From Flavivirga jejuensis (lineage in GTDB: Bacteria > Bacteroidota > Bacteroidia > Flavobacteriales > Flavobacteriaceae): a stretch of 64,000 nt of DNA. The notes under the pieces were generated by a model. The model made no database searches. It was not told the DNA's origin and saw nothing but the letters and a program-made list of their open reading frames with translations. Numbering within the stretch: position 1 is the first letter of the stretch; each line of letters opens with the position of its first letter. A program made the position numbers and the translations under genes. The stretch is from positions 428,147 through 492,146 of the forward strand of contig NZ_JAUOEL010000005.1 of the NCBI RefSeq assembly GCF_030540765.1, read 5' to 3'. Of the stretch, positions 41,878 through 51,309 are shown one piece after another.

Positions 41878-42504
41878 ATGTATCGGTTTTTATTCAAACT
41901 ATTTAAGAGAAAAAAAGTAATAATAGAACAAGATGTAATGAAAAAATATTTAATAGTTGGTTTAGGAAATATAGGAGAGAAATACGCAAATACACGCCAT
42001 AATATAGGATTTAAAATATTAGACTATTTTGCAAATAAAGAAGCATTAACGTTCGAAACTCAAAAACTAGGGGCTATTACTACGTATAAATTAAAAGGGA
42101 GAACCTTTATTTTTTTAAAGCCAAATACTTATATGAATTTAAGTGGGAAAGCCATATTGTATTGGTTAACAAAAGAAAAAATTCCTTTGGAAAACTTATT
42201 AATTATTACAGATGATTTAAACCTGCCTTTTGGAAGCCTTCGATTGAAAGCTAAAGGGAGTGATGGCGGACATAATGGATTAAAGGATACTCAAGAAAAA
42301 TTAAATACAACTAAATACAATCGTTTTAGATTTGGAATTAGTGATGCTTTTAGCAAAGGTAGGCAGGTTGATTATGTTTTAGGGGAATGGAGCCAAGAAG
42401 AGTCAGACAAGCTTGGAGAGCGTTTAGATAAATCGATTGAACTTATAAAATCTTTTGTTTTAGCAGGAATGAATATTACGATGAATACTTTTAATGGGAA
42501 GTAA
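41878..42504 (+). CDS. pth: peptidyl-tRNA hydrolase
   Basis: A 208-residue Pth if started at ATG 41878 (MYRFLFKLFKRKK). A later ATG at 41938 (MKKYLIVGLGN) gives the classical N-terminus; flavobacterial Pth often carries a short basic extension, so I keep the longer form. Catalytic-site segments are GLGNIGEKYANTRHNIGF with the active His, PNTYMNLSGKA, and DLNLPFGSLRLKAKGSDGGH. It frees tRNA from peptidyl-tRNA. The earlier ATG 41845 lies inside the rplY terminator and is unlikely. Confidence 0.94.
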   Translation: MYRFLFKLFKRKKVIIEQDVMKKYLIVGLGNIGEKYANTRHNIGFKILDYFANKEALTFETQKLGAITTYKLKGRTFIFLKPNTYMNLSGKAILYWLTKEKIPLENLLIITDDLNLPFGSLRLKAKGSDGGHNGLKDTQEKLNTTKYNRFRFGISDAFSKGRQVDYVLGEWSQEESDKLGERLDKSIELIKSFVLAGMNITMNTFNGK

Positions 42505-42650
42505 AACGGACTTGAAAGATTAATCAAAAGTATATTATGAACTAAGTGAAGCCAATCATCTTAAACTAAAATTAAACAGATTGACACCCCTGACTGCCGT
42601 TTAGGAAAGCACCTTGAAATAAACTTAACAATATAATAGACAGTCCTTAC
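42505..42650. other. short spacer, nothing recognised
   Basis: The 146-base gap between the converging pth and protease genes holds no gene, repeat or clear terminator that I can support. Confidence 0.6.
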
Positions 42651-45600
42651 TTAGTCTATAACTACCTTTTTTGTTGATTTTCGAATACCATCGGATACCC
42701 TTAAAATATAGATGCCAGATGGCACATTATTTAATTCTATACTTTCGTTGAAATCACCAGTACCTTCAAATATGTTTTTATAAATAGATTGACCTCTTGT
42801 ATTAAAAATTTCGGTAGTAATATCTCTAGATAAAGAACCGTTTAGTTTAACATTAAATTTTCCATTGTTTTGGTTAGGATATACTATTAAGTTGCTAAAA
42901 CCAGACTCTTCAATAGCATTGGTAGGTAATATTGTAAGCGTGTAATCTTCTACTTCTCCATCAAAACCATTTTGAGAAGACATGGGCTCTTGTTCTCCCC
43001 TGTTTCCTATATATCTGGTAGAGATTCTCATAATAGTATTTCCTAAAACAGCGTCTATAGGAACACTAATAGAAAGAGGTGAATTATTAGTTGCTCCATT
43101 TGTAACGTTGGTAGCATTACCTAACTCATATGCTTCACCAATATCGTCAAAACTGGAATTTTGATTCCAATCAATCCATACTTTTGTTGCTGTAGTGAAA
43201 TTACCATTAGTAGTAACATTTGCAGTTAAATCATAAGTGTTATCTCTATTAATTTCTGTAGAGATAGATGAGTAATCGGAATAATCAGAAGGTTTTTCAG
43301 AAGCTTGATTAATAGTATTAAATTGAACAAGCGTTATGGAGGTATTATATACGAAATCTGATGATAATATGTTGAGTGTATAATCTTCAACTTCACCATC
43401 AAAGCCATTTTCACAAGACGTTGGGAATGTACCGAATTTGGTTGAAACCCTCATAATAGTATTACCAAAAACAGCATCAATAGGGACAGTGATTAAGAGT
43501 GGCGAAAGCGATGTTATTCCATTAGTAACATTAGTAGCATTACCTAAATTATATTCTTCTCCAACATCATCAAAACTACAATTTTGATTCCAATCTATCC
43601 AAACTTTAGTAAAAGTAGTATAATTATCATCAGTATTAACATTTACAACTAAATCATAAGGGACGTTTCTATTTATATCTGTAATGATTGAGGTGTAATC
43701 TGAGTAACCAGAAGGTTTTGCAGAGGTGTTGTTAATAGCATTAAACTGCACTAGAGTGGTGCTAGTTTGATATTTTGTGTCTCCAGCAGATGAACAGATG
43801 CTATTGAAAAAAGGTAACGTTACATTCTTGTTTTTTGTAATGGATGTTGAAGTTCCTGTAATTATTAAAGAATAGTTATCTTGGGCAACACCATCTAAAT
43901 TATTAATGGTCATGGTAACACTACCAGAAGTATTTAAACTTGTTGGAGAGAAATCAATTGTAGAGCTTCCTGGATTTCCAGAAGCACTAAAAACGGTGTT
44001 TTCTGAAAAACCATTTGCTGCAACATAGTTAAAATGAAATACAGCAGTAGTTTCTTGACAATTAATCGGATCTAAAGTCTCTTCAACTATAAAAAAATCG
44101 GGGTCGGAAGAAATCGAAAAATTGAAATCAGAAACATCATAAAAAATATTATCTGCGGCTTCAACTAATATTCTGGCGTTAGCTGTATCGGATATTGCAG
44201 GAACTGTATAAATAAAAGAACCATTGTTGAGCGTGTTTGATGCAATTGTGATTGGAAACGTTAATCCACCATCAGTAGATAATAGAATATTTACATTTTG
44301 ACAATTTATAGTGCCATTAGTTGTTTGCCCTACTTCCCATTCAATAGTTTGATTAGAACCTTGTACCCAAGAAGTAGGATTGGTTACAGTAAAAGGTGTT
44401 ACATCTTCTACGGTGATTTGCATAGTGTCATAACTACTTTGTCCGCCTGTTGAAGAAGCTATAGACCTATCTCTAACAGTTAATGCCCAATTTAAAGTTC
44501 TGGCTACAGTTGAAACTGTTTCCCAATCACTTCCTAAAGTAGGGTTGGTTTGGGTTGTATTTCCTGCTAAAACACTACTAAATTTAGGTATATACCTGTC
44601 TGGATCGTTGGAAGGAGGTAAGGATCTGTTCATGGGAGCAGAAGTTAAAGTGGGGCCAAAATTAAGATAGCTGGAAACGCCACTATCGATTTGTTCCCAA
44701 CAATAGGTTAAATTATCTGCTCCGTCCAAATCTGTAGCAGAACCTTTTAAAACATAAGCGGTTCCTTTAGGAATATTATAATTATTTCCAGCATCTGCAC
44801 TTGGTGGATTGTTGGAAATAGCTTCGGTTGTTTGGCAGCTTTTAGTACTTAGATTGTCTAGTACTTGCTTAATACTATGGTAGTGAAAGTAATCGTCACT
44901 ATGTAACTCTACATTATTTGCGCCTTCAATACCAGCATATGCCATAATTGTTGTACCGCTTCCAGGTTCTGAGTTAACACCAGTACCTTCAGTATCGAAA
45001 GCCCAGGTGTGATTTGCTCCCATTTGATGTCCAATTTCATGAACGACAAAATCTATATCAAAAGTATCTCCTTCAGGTATATTATTGCTAGGAGATGTAT
45101 AGGCGCTTCCTTTACCATGAGATGATCCGCCAGAAGGGTTTTCACAAACACACCCAATACAGCCTGCATTTCCGCCGCCGCCGCTAGCTCCGAATAAATG
45201 ACCTATATCGTAAGCATTATTACCAATAACACTGGTTAACGTATTTTGAAGTTGTAAACTCCATCCATTGGTATTGTTGAAATTACCCTCATCGGTACCA
45301 GCATTGGCATTAGAATATGGATCTGTAGCTGCATCATTATAAATTAATAAATCATTATTGGCAATAAGCTCAAAAGTAATAGCCATATCAGTTTCAAAAA
45401 TCTCATTAACTCTGGTTAAAGATGCATTAATTGCTTCTAAAGCATCAGAAATAGGATCTCCGCTATCATGATAAGCTGTATATTCCGAAGTCGTTGAAAT
45501 CGCTATTCTAAATTTTTGAAGTGTTTGATTGTTAGCCCCGCCTTCATTAATTTTACTTTTAGAATTATCACTGTCTTTATTGAATGTTTCATTTAATTTA

Positions 45601-46136
45601 TCAATCGTTTTACATTCAAATTTACTTGTAAGACTGTTTTTGTCTTCTCTATTATATACTATATATTGGTTAGAGTTTTTAGAGAGGGGTTGCATGAAAA
45701 CTGTGGGCTTATCAATATACGAAATCATGGTTTGCACACCTTTAGGTGAAACACTCATTCGTAATCGGGTGCCTGAATTATCTCGACTTACCCCAATATA
45801 GGATTTAATATTTGGGTATTTAGCTGCAAGTTCTGGAGCAAAAACAGGAGCTTCATAGATGGTAAATGATTCTAATTCTCCTTGGTGACCTGGAATACTA
45901 ATAATGGTATTGCTTTTTTTATTTTGACCTCTTAATGTTGCAGAAACAGTAGTGTTTTTAAATAAAGAGAGGTCAAGTTCGAAAACGTTGACTTTACTTT
46001 TATCTAAATGAAGTTTAGATAATTTGTCAGAGTTTTTAATGATTTCAACCTTTTTCCAAGAAGAATTTTGCGCAACACTCGAAAATGCAAACAAAAATAT
46101 TGCTATTGATAAAACATAATGTAGTTTTGTTTTCAT
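42651..46136 (-). CDS. secreted reprolysin-like metalloprotease with GEVED domains and T9SS sorting domain
   Basis: A 1161-residue secreted zinc protease. A signal peptide (SIAIFLFAFSSVAQ) and propeptide (25-200) precede the reprolysin-type catalytic domain with HEIGHQMGANH (366-376) and Met-turn MAYAGIEG. PKD/fibronectin-like regions follow (about 420-770). Two GEVED repeats share the segment TKVWIDWNQN (about 790-920 and 930-1070). A type IX sorting domain (FSNLIVYPNQNNGKFNVKL to STKKVVID) ends the protein. It is paralogous to the split protease at 47227-54460. It is divergent from ribF, 81 bases away. Confidence 0.92.
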   Translation of the reverse strand: MKTKLHYVLSIAIFLFAFSSVAQNSSWKKVEIIKNSDKLSKLHLDKSKVNVFELDLSLFKNTTVSATLRGQNKKSNTIISIPGHQGELESFTIYEAPVFAPELAAKYPNIKSYIGVSRDNSGTRLRMSVSPKGVQTMISYIDKPTVFMQPLSKNSNQYIVYNREDKNSLTSKFECKTIDKLNETFNKDSDNSKSKINEGGANNQTLQKFRIAISTTSEYTAYHDSGDPISDALEAINASLTRVNEIFETDMAITFELIANNDLLIYNDAATDPYSNANAGTDEGNFNNTNGWSLQLQNTLTSVIGNNAYDIGHLFGASGGGGNAGCIGCVCENPSGGSSHGKGSAYTSPSNNIPEGDTFDIDFVVHEIGHQMGANHTWAFDTEGTGVNSEPGSGTTIMAYAGIEGANNVELHSDDYFHYHSIKQVLDNLSTKSCQTTEAISNNPPSADAGNNYNIPKGTAYVLKGSATDLDGADNLTYCWEQIDSGVSSYLNFGPTLTSAPMNRSLPPSNDPDRYIPKFSSVLAGNTTQTNPTLGSDWETVSTVARTLNWALTVRDRSIASSTGGQSSYDTMQITVEDVTPFTVTNPTSWVQGSNQTIEWEVGQTTNGTINCQNVNILLSTDGGLTFPITIASNTLNNGSFIYTVPAISDTANARILVEAADNIFYDVSDFNFSISSDPDFFIVEETLDPINCQETTAVFHFNYVAANGFSENTVFSASGNPGSSTIDFSPTSLNTSGSVTMTINNLDGVAQDNYSLIITGTSTSITKNKNVTLPFFNSICSSAGDTKYQTSTTLVQFNAINNTSAKPSGYSDYTSIITDINRNVPYDLVVNVNTDDNYTTFTKVWIDWNQNCSFDDVGEEYNLGNATNVTNGITSLSPLLITVPIDAVFGNTIMRVSTKFGTFPTSCENGFDGEVEDYTLNILSSDFVYNTSITLVQFNTINQASEKPSDYSDYSSISTEINRDNTYDLTANVTTNGNFTTATKVWIDWNQNSSFDDIGEAYELGNATNVTNGATNNSPLSISVPIDAVLGNTIMRISTRYIGNRGEQEPMSSQNGFDGEVEDYTLTILPTNAIEESGFSNLIVYPNQNNGKFNVKLNGSLSRDITTEIFNTRGQSIYKNIFEGTGDFNESIELNNVPSGIYILRVSDGIRKSTKKVVID

Positions 46137-46217
46137 AAAAAATTTAGGGCATTTTCATTAAACGTAATATAACAAATCTAACTTTTTTAAATTAATTTAA
46201 CAATTTTTACTCGTTAA

Positions 46218-47156
46218 ATGGGCAAGGTAAAGAACATTGATATATATAGATCTGAGGAACCTACAGTGGTTACAATTGGAACTTTTGATGGGGTGCATAT
46301 AGGTCATAAAAAAATAATAAAACATTTAGTTGATATTGGTAAAAGGGAGCATTTAAAATCTGTAATTCTTACTTTTTTTCCTCATCCACGTATGGTACTT
46401 CAAAAAGATTCGGGTATAAAATTGATAAATACTATTGATGAACGTCGCCATATTTTAGATTCTTTAGAATTAGACCTGTTAATAATTAAAAAGTTTACAA
46501 AAGAATTTTCAAGACTTAGATCTGAAGATTTTGTTAAGGAAATTCTTGTTGATAAGCTAAACGCAAAAAAGGTAATTATTGGCTACGATCATAGATTTGG
46601 AAGAAACAGAAAAGCAAATATCGACGATTTAAAAAAGTTTGGAGAGGTTTATGGATTTGAAGTTGAAGAAATTTCGGCACAAGACATAAATGATGTAGCT
46701 GTTAGCTCCACAAAGATTAGACATGCTTTGGTTGATGGAGATATAACTAAAGCAAATTCCTTTTTAGGTTATAATTTTATGTTATCAGGAATGGTTACAA
46801 AAGGGAAAGGTTTAGGGAGACAATTAAATTTTCCAACAGCTAACATTCAAATAGAAGAAGATTATAAATTAATACCCAAGCAAGGAGCCTATATTGTTAA
46901 ATCATTAATAGATAAAATAGCTGTTTTTGGTATGATGAATATTGGTATGAACCCAACAGTTAATGGTAAAAAGGAGACTATTGAAGTTCATTTTTTTAAT
47001 TTTGATACCGATATTTATGATAAAACCATTCAAATAGAATTGTTAAATCGTATTCGGGATGAAGAAAAATTTGAATCTGTCGAGGCTTTAAAAATACAAT
47101 TAAAAAAAGATAAACAAATGGCACTTACCTATATCGCAACTCATTATGCTAAATAG
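46218..47156 (+). CDS. ribF: bifunctional riboflavin kinase/FAD synthetase
   Basis: A 312-residue RibF making FMN and FAD. The FAD-synthetase half has TIGTFDGVHIGHKKII and SSTKIRHAL. The C-terminal riboflavin kinase half has GKGLGRQLNFPTANI and GMMNIGMNPTVNGKK. All key segments are intact. Just past the stop lies a dead copy of the HTTM gene start (47146-47226), and a broken ribF lies at 55147, so this is one copy of a tandem duplication. Confidence 0.96.
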   Translation: MGKVKNIDIYRSEEPTVVTIGTFDGVHIGHKKIIKHLVDIGKREHLKSVILTFFPHPRMVLQKDSGIKLINTIDERRHILDSLELDLLIIKKFTKEFSRLRSEDFVKEILVDKLNAKKVIIGYDHRFGRNRKANIDDLKKFGEVYGFEVEEISAQDINDVAVSSTKIRHALVDGDITKANSFLGYNFMLSGMVTKGKGLGRQLNFPTANIQIEEDYKLIPKQGAYIVKSLIDKIAVFGMMNIGMNPTVNGKKETIEVHFFNFDTDIYDKTIQIELLNRIRDEEKFESVEALKIQLKKDKQMALTYIATHYAK

Positions 47157-47226
47157 ATGGCTGTTTAAAAATATTGATAATTCGGCATGAATTGTTTTTC
47201 GAATTATTTTCGGATTCCTTTTTTAT
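47146..47226 (+). pseudogene. 5' remnant of an HTTM-type gene after ribF
   Basis: About 80 bases match the start of the intact HTTM gene at 55409: the frame reads MLNRWLFKNIDNSA and then TGA where the intact gene continues with Leu. The ATG overlaps the end of ribF, as the intact HTTM start overlaps the ribF remnant. After the match, the minus-strand protease fragment begins at once. Confidence 0.85.
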
Positions 47227-48390
47227 TTATTCTATTATAATTTTTTTAGTCGATTGTCGCAAACCATCACTAACATTTAAAATGTACATACCAGATTGTA
47301 CCTCTTTTAAACTTATTGTTTCTTTAAAGTCACCACCGTCATCATAAATATTGCTATCAATAACGCGACCTCTTAAATCAATTAGTTCAACTTTAATTTT
47401 ACTTGATAAAGCAGTGTTTAATTTAATAGTAAACTCCCCTTTATTTGGATTAGGATAAACTACAAAATTTTCAAAACCAAATTCTTCAACTGAAAGTATT
47501 GGCATAATGTTAAGTGAATAATCTTCAACTTCACCATCAAAACTATTTTCGCAAGAGCTTGGTAAACCATCATCTTTATATTTAGTGGATACACGCATTA
47601 CAGTAGTTCCTAAAACAGCATTATTTGGTATGGTGATGGCAAGTGGGGAATTTCCTGTTTCTCCATCAGCCACATTAAAGGCGTCACCTAAATCATAGTC
47701 TTCACCAGTATCAAAACTGCAATTTTGGTTCCAATCTATCCAAACCATAGTGTTAGTAGTATAAGCACCATCATCAGGATCAGTATTTGCTCTTACTGTT
47801 AAATCATAAGAACTATCTCTGTTTACATTAGTTGGAGAAGAACTATAGTTTGAATAACCTGAAGGTTTTGCCGAAGCTTGATTAATGGTATTAAATTGAA
47901 CTAAGGTTGTACTGGTTTCAAATTCTGTATTAGCTACAGAAGTACATATATCATTAAAGAAAGAGAAATCAAAAATTTTATTTTTAGTTTTAGGAGGTGA
48001 TGTTACTGTTCCTGTTACGGTAATATTATAGTTGTCTTGAGCAACTCCTTCTAAATTACTAATAGTCATGGTAACAGGCCCAGATGTGCTTAGGTTTGTT
48101 GGTGAAAAAGCAACGGTTCCACTACCAGGAATCCCTGAAGCACTAAATATTGTATTGTCAGAAAACCCATTAGCTACTACATAATCAAAATTATATATAG
48201 CAGTAGTTTCTCCACAATTGATTGGAGTTAAAATCTCATTTACTATAAAGAAATCTGGATCAGCCGATATAGAAAAATTAAAGTCTGAAACATCATAAAA
48301 AATATTATCTACTGCCTCAATTAATATTCTGGCATCTGTTGTATCTGCCATTGCAGGGACGGTATAAGAAAAAGAGCCATCGTTAGGGGT
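47227..48390 (-). pseudogene. C-terminal part of a metalloprotease split by a mobile cassette
   Basis: This is the continuation of the gene whose first part lies at 52589-54460. It contains beta domains (DARILIEAVDNIFYDVSDFN), one GEVED repeat (TMVWIDWNQN), and a type IX sorting domain (FENFVVYPNPNKGEFTIKL to STKKIIIE). An in-frame Met at 48351 is internal; the reading frame really extends to 48390. Joining it to the other part after removing the cassette and one 8-bp repeat restores an in-frame protein of about 1011 residues (...ITSN-TPNDGSF...), matching the intact paralogue. Confidence 0.93.
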
Positions 48391-48398
48391 GTTTGAAG
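48391..48398. repeat. 8-bp target-site duplication, left copy
   Basis: GTTTGAAG at 48391-48398 is repeated exactly at 52589-52596, immediately outside both inverted ends of the cassette. Confidence 0.95.
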
Positions 48399-48463
48399 GG
48401 TATCTCTAAAGTTGGTGGGACAAAAGTAATTAATTAAAATTTAATTAGATTTTACTAATAAAA

Positions 48464-48489
48464 AAAGGTGTCCAAAATTGAACACCTTT
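48464..48489 (-). terminator. terminator after the small exported protein gene
   Basis: AAAGGTGT/ACACCTTT (48464-48471/48482-48489) with a T run on the minus-strand transcript, 22 bases beyond the stop of the gene at 48512. Confidence 0.75.
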
Positions 48490-48511
48490 ACGATTGAATT
48501 TTTACAAAAAA

Positions 48512-48766
48512 TTAATCCTTGTTTAAAAATCCTCCTTTAGAACCAAAAGGAATAGCCTCAGCCTGTTCTTTAGTTTCAAATAATTGATATAGTCCATTAT
48601 ATAAACAAGGGATAGGCTTAGTTGTATCACAATCATCAGAAATTGTTACTTGTTCTGTACCTGTTGGTGTTACAACCCACCCCATAGTATCAGGAATAGA
48701 AGTAAAAGAAACTAAAACAAGAGTTAATGCTAATGCGGACAATGTTTTAAAAAAAATAGATTTCAT
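48512..48766 (-). CDS. small exported protein, DUF6520-like
   Basis: An 84-residue exported protein. The start is set at 48766 (MKSIFFKTLSALALTLVLVS), which begins the signal peptide; the frame is open 18 codons further upstream but those residues are charged. The mature part has two Cys (DDCDTTKPIPC) and ends LYQLFETKEQAEAIPFGS. Short exported proteins with this layout accompany MauE/DoxX genes in flavobacteria (DUF6520 type); that match is tentative. It lies 89 bases after the MauE-like gene. Confidence 0.6.
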   Translation of the reverse strand: MKSIFFKTLSALALTLVLVSFTSIPDTMGWVVTPTGTEQVTISDDCDTTKPIPCLYNGLYQLFETKEQAEAIPFGSKGGFLNKD

Positions 48767-48855
48767 AATATAAAGTATTAAATATTTATTCCTACTCTTT
48801 AGAGGTTTTTCGGATTCCACCTATAATAATCATAGCGCAATGATATTGTATAATT

Positions 48856-49311
48856 TTATCCCATTGATAAAATTTGTTTTCTTTTTTGTGCATTAAAAAT
48901 GATAATCCCAATAACAGCAATACCAATGAAAAATAAGTTAAAATAAATATGGTTACGCCAACCTAAATTACTTATCACCCCACCGCAAGCACATGGTATG
49001 TCTTTTTTATCTACGAAGTTTAAAACCAAAATTAAATAGGTTGTAAACATAACCATAAGGGAAAAAAACGCAAATAAACCAAGCATCCTAAATTTTGGTA
49101 TTATAATCATAAGAGAAATTAAAATTTCTATCGTCGGTATGCTCCAAGCCACTAAATAAGAATAATCTTTAACAATGGGGCTACCTGCTAATTGTTTTTG
49201 AAAATCGCTAAAAGCAAATAGTTTGCTTAAAGCTGCGTAGAAAAATAATAGAACGAGTAAAAAACAAATGATTTCTAAAATGATTTTTTTTGTTTTTGCT
49301 TTAATTTCCAT
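48856..49311 (-). CDS. MauE/DoxX-like redox-associated membrane protein
   Basis: A 151-residue membrane protein with four helices (about 11-30, 47-67, 74-96, 118-138). IPCACGG between helices three and four is the Cys pair of MauE/DoxX-type redox proteins. The N-terminal segment FFYAALSKLFAFSDFQKQL is also typical. It may pass electrons to or fold the small two-Cys exported protein encoded downstream. It has a TAACTTTG box 27 bases upstream and a direct-repeat operator above that. Confidence 0.82.
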   Translation of the reverse strand: MEIKAKTKKIILEIICFLLVLLFFYAALSKLFAFSDFQKQLAGSPIVKDYSYLVAWSIPTIEILISLMIIIPKFRMLGLFAFFSLMVMFTTYLILVLNFVDKKDIPCACGGVISNLGWRNHIYFNLFFIGIAVIGIIIFNAQKRKQILSMG

Positions 49312-49337
49312 GTTACATCATTAATTTTTGATTACTC

Positions 49338-49393
49338 CAAAGTTACCAAACTAAAGTTGTCCGAAAAGGATGATTAATTGCCCCACAGGGATT
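49338..49393 (-). promoter_or_regulatory. promoter and direct-repeat operator of the MauE-like gene
   Basis: Minus-strand TAACTTTG (49345-49338) is a -7 box. Above it TTGTCCGAAAAGGAT (49357-49371) and TTGCCCCACAGGGATT (49378-49393) repeat with a 21-bp period. The pair matches the one at 51238-51277 in sequence and period. Confidence 0.55.
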
Positions 49394-49426
49394 AAATAAT
49401 TAATTATCAATATTTTAAATAAAAAA

Positions 49427-49453
49427 AGGTGTGCTATATAAAATAACACACCT
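49427..49453 (-). terminator. terminator of the sigma-region-2 gene
   Basis: AGGTGTG/CACACCT (49427-49433/49447-49453) followed on the minus strand by a T run. Confidence 0.7.
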
Positions 49454-49567
49454 ACTCATCTTGAAATATCTACATTAAGAAATATTTTTTAAAATCGATA
49501 CTTCTTAATACACCAAATATAATAAGTAAAAATTAGTTTTAAAGGCTAAATACTTATCTATAAAGGA

Positions 49568-49972
49568 TTAATTCTTTATATCATTCTTTTTCGTGGAATA
49601 ATCGCCAATACTAAATTCAATCTCCTTTGCTAGTTGTTTATTTTTCATTGATTTTAGCACATTACTTACAACATTATTCGGATTTAAGTCTTTTACAATT
49701 ACCTCTTTTACCTCTATATTATTAGCCTTTAAATATACCTTGCATTTTTCGTCAACCTTTTTATATAAAAAAGTACTGGCTAGGTTTTCACTATCAAAGC
49801 TAGTACCACTTTCATAAGCTTCAATAAATACTTCTTGCACTAATTCTTTACATACTTCTAAATCGTTAATATGTTTGTTATAAGCCGAGATACATAATTG
49901 AGCATATAAACTATCAAATAGTTTTGCATAATCCGTAAGGGAACTGTAAATTTTATCTTCTTTTTTACACAT
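49568..49972 (-). CDS. sigma-70 region 2-like protein without region 4
   Basis: A 134-residue soluble protein. LFDSLYAQLCISAYNKHIND, then VCKELVQEVFIEAYESG and TFLYKKVDEKCKVYLKANN follow the region 2 pattern of Bacteroidota ECF sigma factors (LYxxLC...DAEDLVQEVFIKLWE...FLYxxVKNxCLNYLK). The usual region 4 HTH is absent; the remaining 40 residues are short and charged. It may bind core RNA polymerase or an anti-sigma factor without recognising a -35 box, or be a truncated sigma. Cargo of the mobile cassette. Confidence 0.68.
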   Translation of the reverse strand: MCKKEDKIYSSLTDYAKLFDSLYAQLCISAYNKHINDLEVCKELVQEVFIEAYESGTSFDSENLASTFLYKKVDEKCKVYLKANNIEVKEVIVKDLNPNNVVSNVLKSMKNKQLAKEIEFSIGDYSTKKNDIKN

Positions 49973-50140
49973 ATTGTATGTTTTTAATACAATATAAAAT
50001 AAAACATCAAAATAACCTACCCTATTTGTATTTTTATTGTTATTAAATTAAAATATCAAATGTATAATGTCTATTATTAGTTATCCCAATTAATATAAAT
50101 TCTTAAATATATAGGCATTTTATTTAGTTTGCTTTTGCAA

Positions 50141-50173
50141 AAAACTGGTTATATGTAATTTATAGCCAGTTTT
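50141..50173 (-). terminator. terminator of the exported YD-type gene
   Basis: A 13-bp stem with one G-T pair (AAAACTGGTTATA/TATAGCCAGTTTT, 50141-50153/50161-50173), T run on the minus strand, 74 bases beyond the stop at 50247. Confidence 0.75.
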
Positions 50174-50246
50174 TAATTAATTCTTGATTGATTTTTTCTT
50201 AACTCAAGCATAGTTTCTGGATTAACTCTAATTTCAAAAGTTGTCC

Positions 50247-51173
50247 TTAATAAAAAAAATCGTTCGTAGCCCTATTTACACCTGTTAATTCTTGATTTAT
50301 TTTGTTTTTAACTTTTTTACTTAAAATATTTATATTACTACCATTTATTATTTCAAATTTTATTTTATACTCTAAAACCCGCATATCTTCAAATAACGCA
50401 AACTCATTAACACCCTTTATAATTCCGCTTTTATTAAAGTAGGTGTATTTACTTTTATATTGATTTTCTTTTTTGTTGTTTAATCTGGTCGTAATTTCTG
50501 AAACTAATTGCCCATTTTTGGCATAGTTATAATTTTCAATAGTTGTTTTTGGAAAATCAAATTCATAACGATAAACTATTTTAGAATTTTTAAACACTTC
50601 TTTCAATATAGTTTTAGTTGTATCGTTATTTTTAGGAAAATCAAATAAATAATCATGTGTAATTAGTGTATCATTCCTTTTGGTAAAAATCTTTTTCCAA
50701 TTGCCTTCATAGCTTTTTTCAATTAGTTCATTTTTTGAATTGTATTTTAATCTATATATCGTTTTTGATGAATCTCTATGCATAATTCGTTCATACTTAT
50801 AAAGTCGATTGTTTTCATCATAAAAATAATTACATTTACTAAGACTGCCATTTATACTTTCAATTTGAGATTTGTCATTATATGCATAATCCCAGCGAAA
50901 CAAAATTTGTTTTTTTTCATAATTTTGTTGAGTTTTGTATCGCTTTTTAGAGACTATATAACCACGTTTATTATATTCATAAGTCGTAATTCTTGTACCG
51001 TAAAAATAAAAGTCATTTTTTATTATTAACCTACCTTTTTTATCGAAAGTAAAAATTTCTGTACTGTATTGCTTATTACTTCCATTAATCTCATAAATAC
51101 GTTTTTTTATTTCTATTTGCGCAAAAGAATTAAAAGTTAATAATAATGTAAAGTATAATGTTAGTTTTTTCAT
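50247..51173 (-). CDS. exported protein with YD/RHS-like strands, unknown function
   Basis: A 308-residue exported protein with signal peptide (LTLYFTLLLTFNSFAQ). The mature part is a run of short beta strands with YD-like spacing: TFDKKGRLIIKNDFYFYG, TYEYNKRGYIVSKKRY, CNYFYDENNRLYKYERI, RLKYNSKNELIEKSYEGNW. The pattern recalls RHS/YD repeats or toxin-type WD-like wraps, without a recognised toxin domain. It is cargo of the mobile cassette and is divergent from the gene at 51310. Confidence 0.65.
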   Translation of the reverse strand: MKKLTLYFTLLLTFNSFAQIEIKKRIYEINGSNKQYSTEIFTFDKKGRLIIKNDFYFYGTRITTYEYNKRGYIVSKKRYKTQQNYEKKQILFRWDYAYNDKSQIESINGSLSKCNYFYDENNRLYKYERIMHRDSSKTIYRLKYNSKNELIEKSYEGNWKKIFTKRNDTLITHDYLFDFPKNNDTTKTILKEVFKNSKIVYRYEFDFPKTTIENYNYAKNGQLVSEITTRLNNKKENQYKSKYTYFNKSGIIKGVNEFALFEDMRVLEYKIKFEIINGSNINILSKKVKNKINQELTGVNRATNDFFY

Positions 51174-51237
51174 CTTTAATAATGTTTAAAGTAATAACAA
51201 AAAAACTAATGTAGTGGGTGGCATTATATTATTTTAC

Positions 51238-51277
51238 TAATTGTCTCAAAAGGATTTTTAATTGTCTCAAACGGATT
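51238..51277. promoter_or_regulatory. direct-repeat operator between divergent cassette genes
   Basis: TAATTGTCTCAAAAGGATT (51238-51256) and TAATTGTCTCAAACGGATT (51259-51277) repeat with a 21-bp period, two helical turns, one difference in 19. A diverged copy stands at 49357-49393. Confidence 0.65.
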
Positions 51278-51309
51278 AATAAATATTTACACTAAATAGT
51301 TATATTATT

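Noticed and set aside
46137..46217. FMN riboswitch before ribF
   Set aside because: The 81-base gap is too short and lacks the conserved RFN helices.
47227..48351. A separate GEVED/T9SS protein starting at the internal ATG (48351)
   Set aside because: The same frame continues upstream to the 8-bp repeat and joins the N-terminal protease part in frame.
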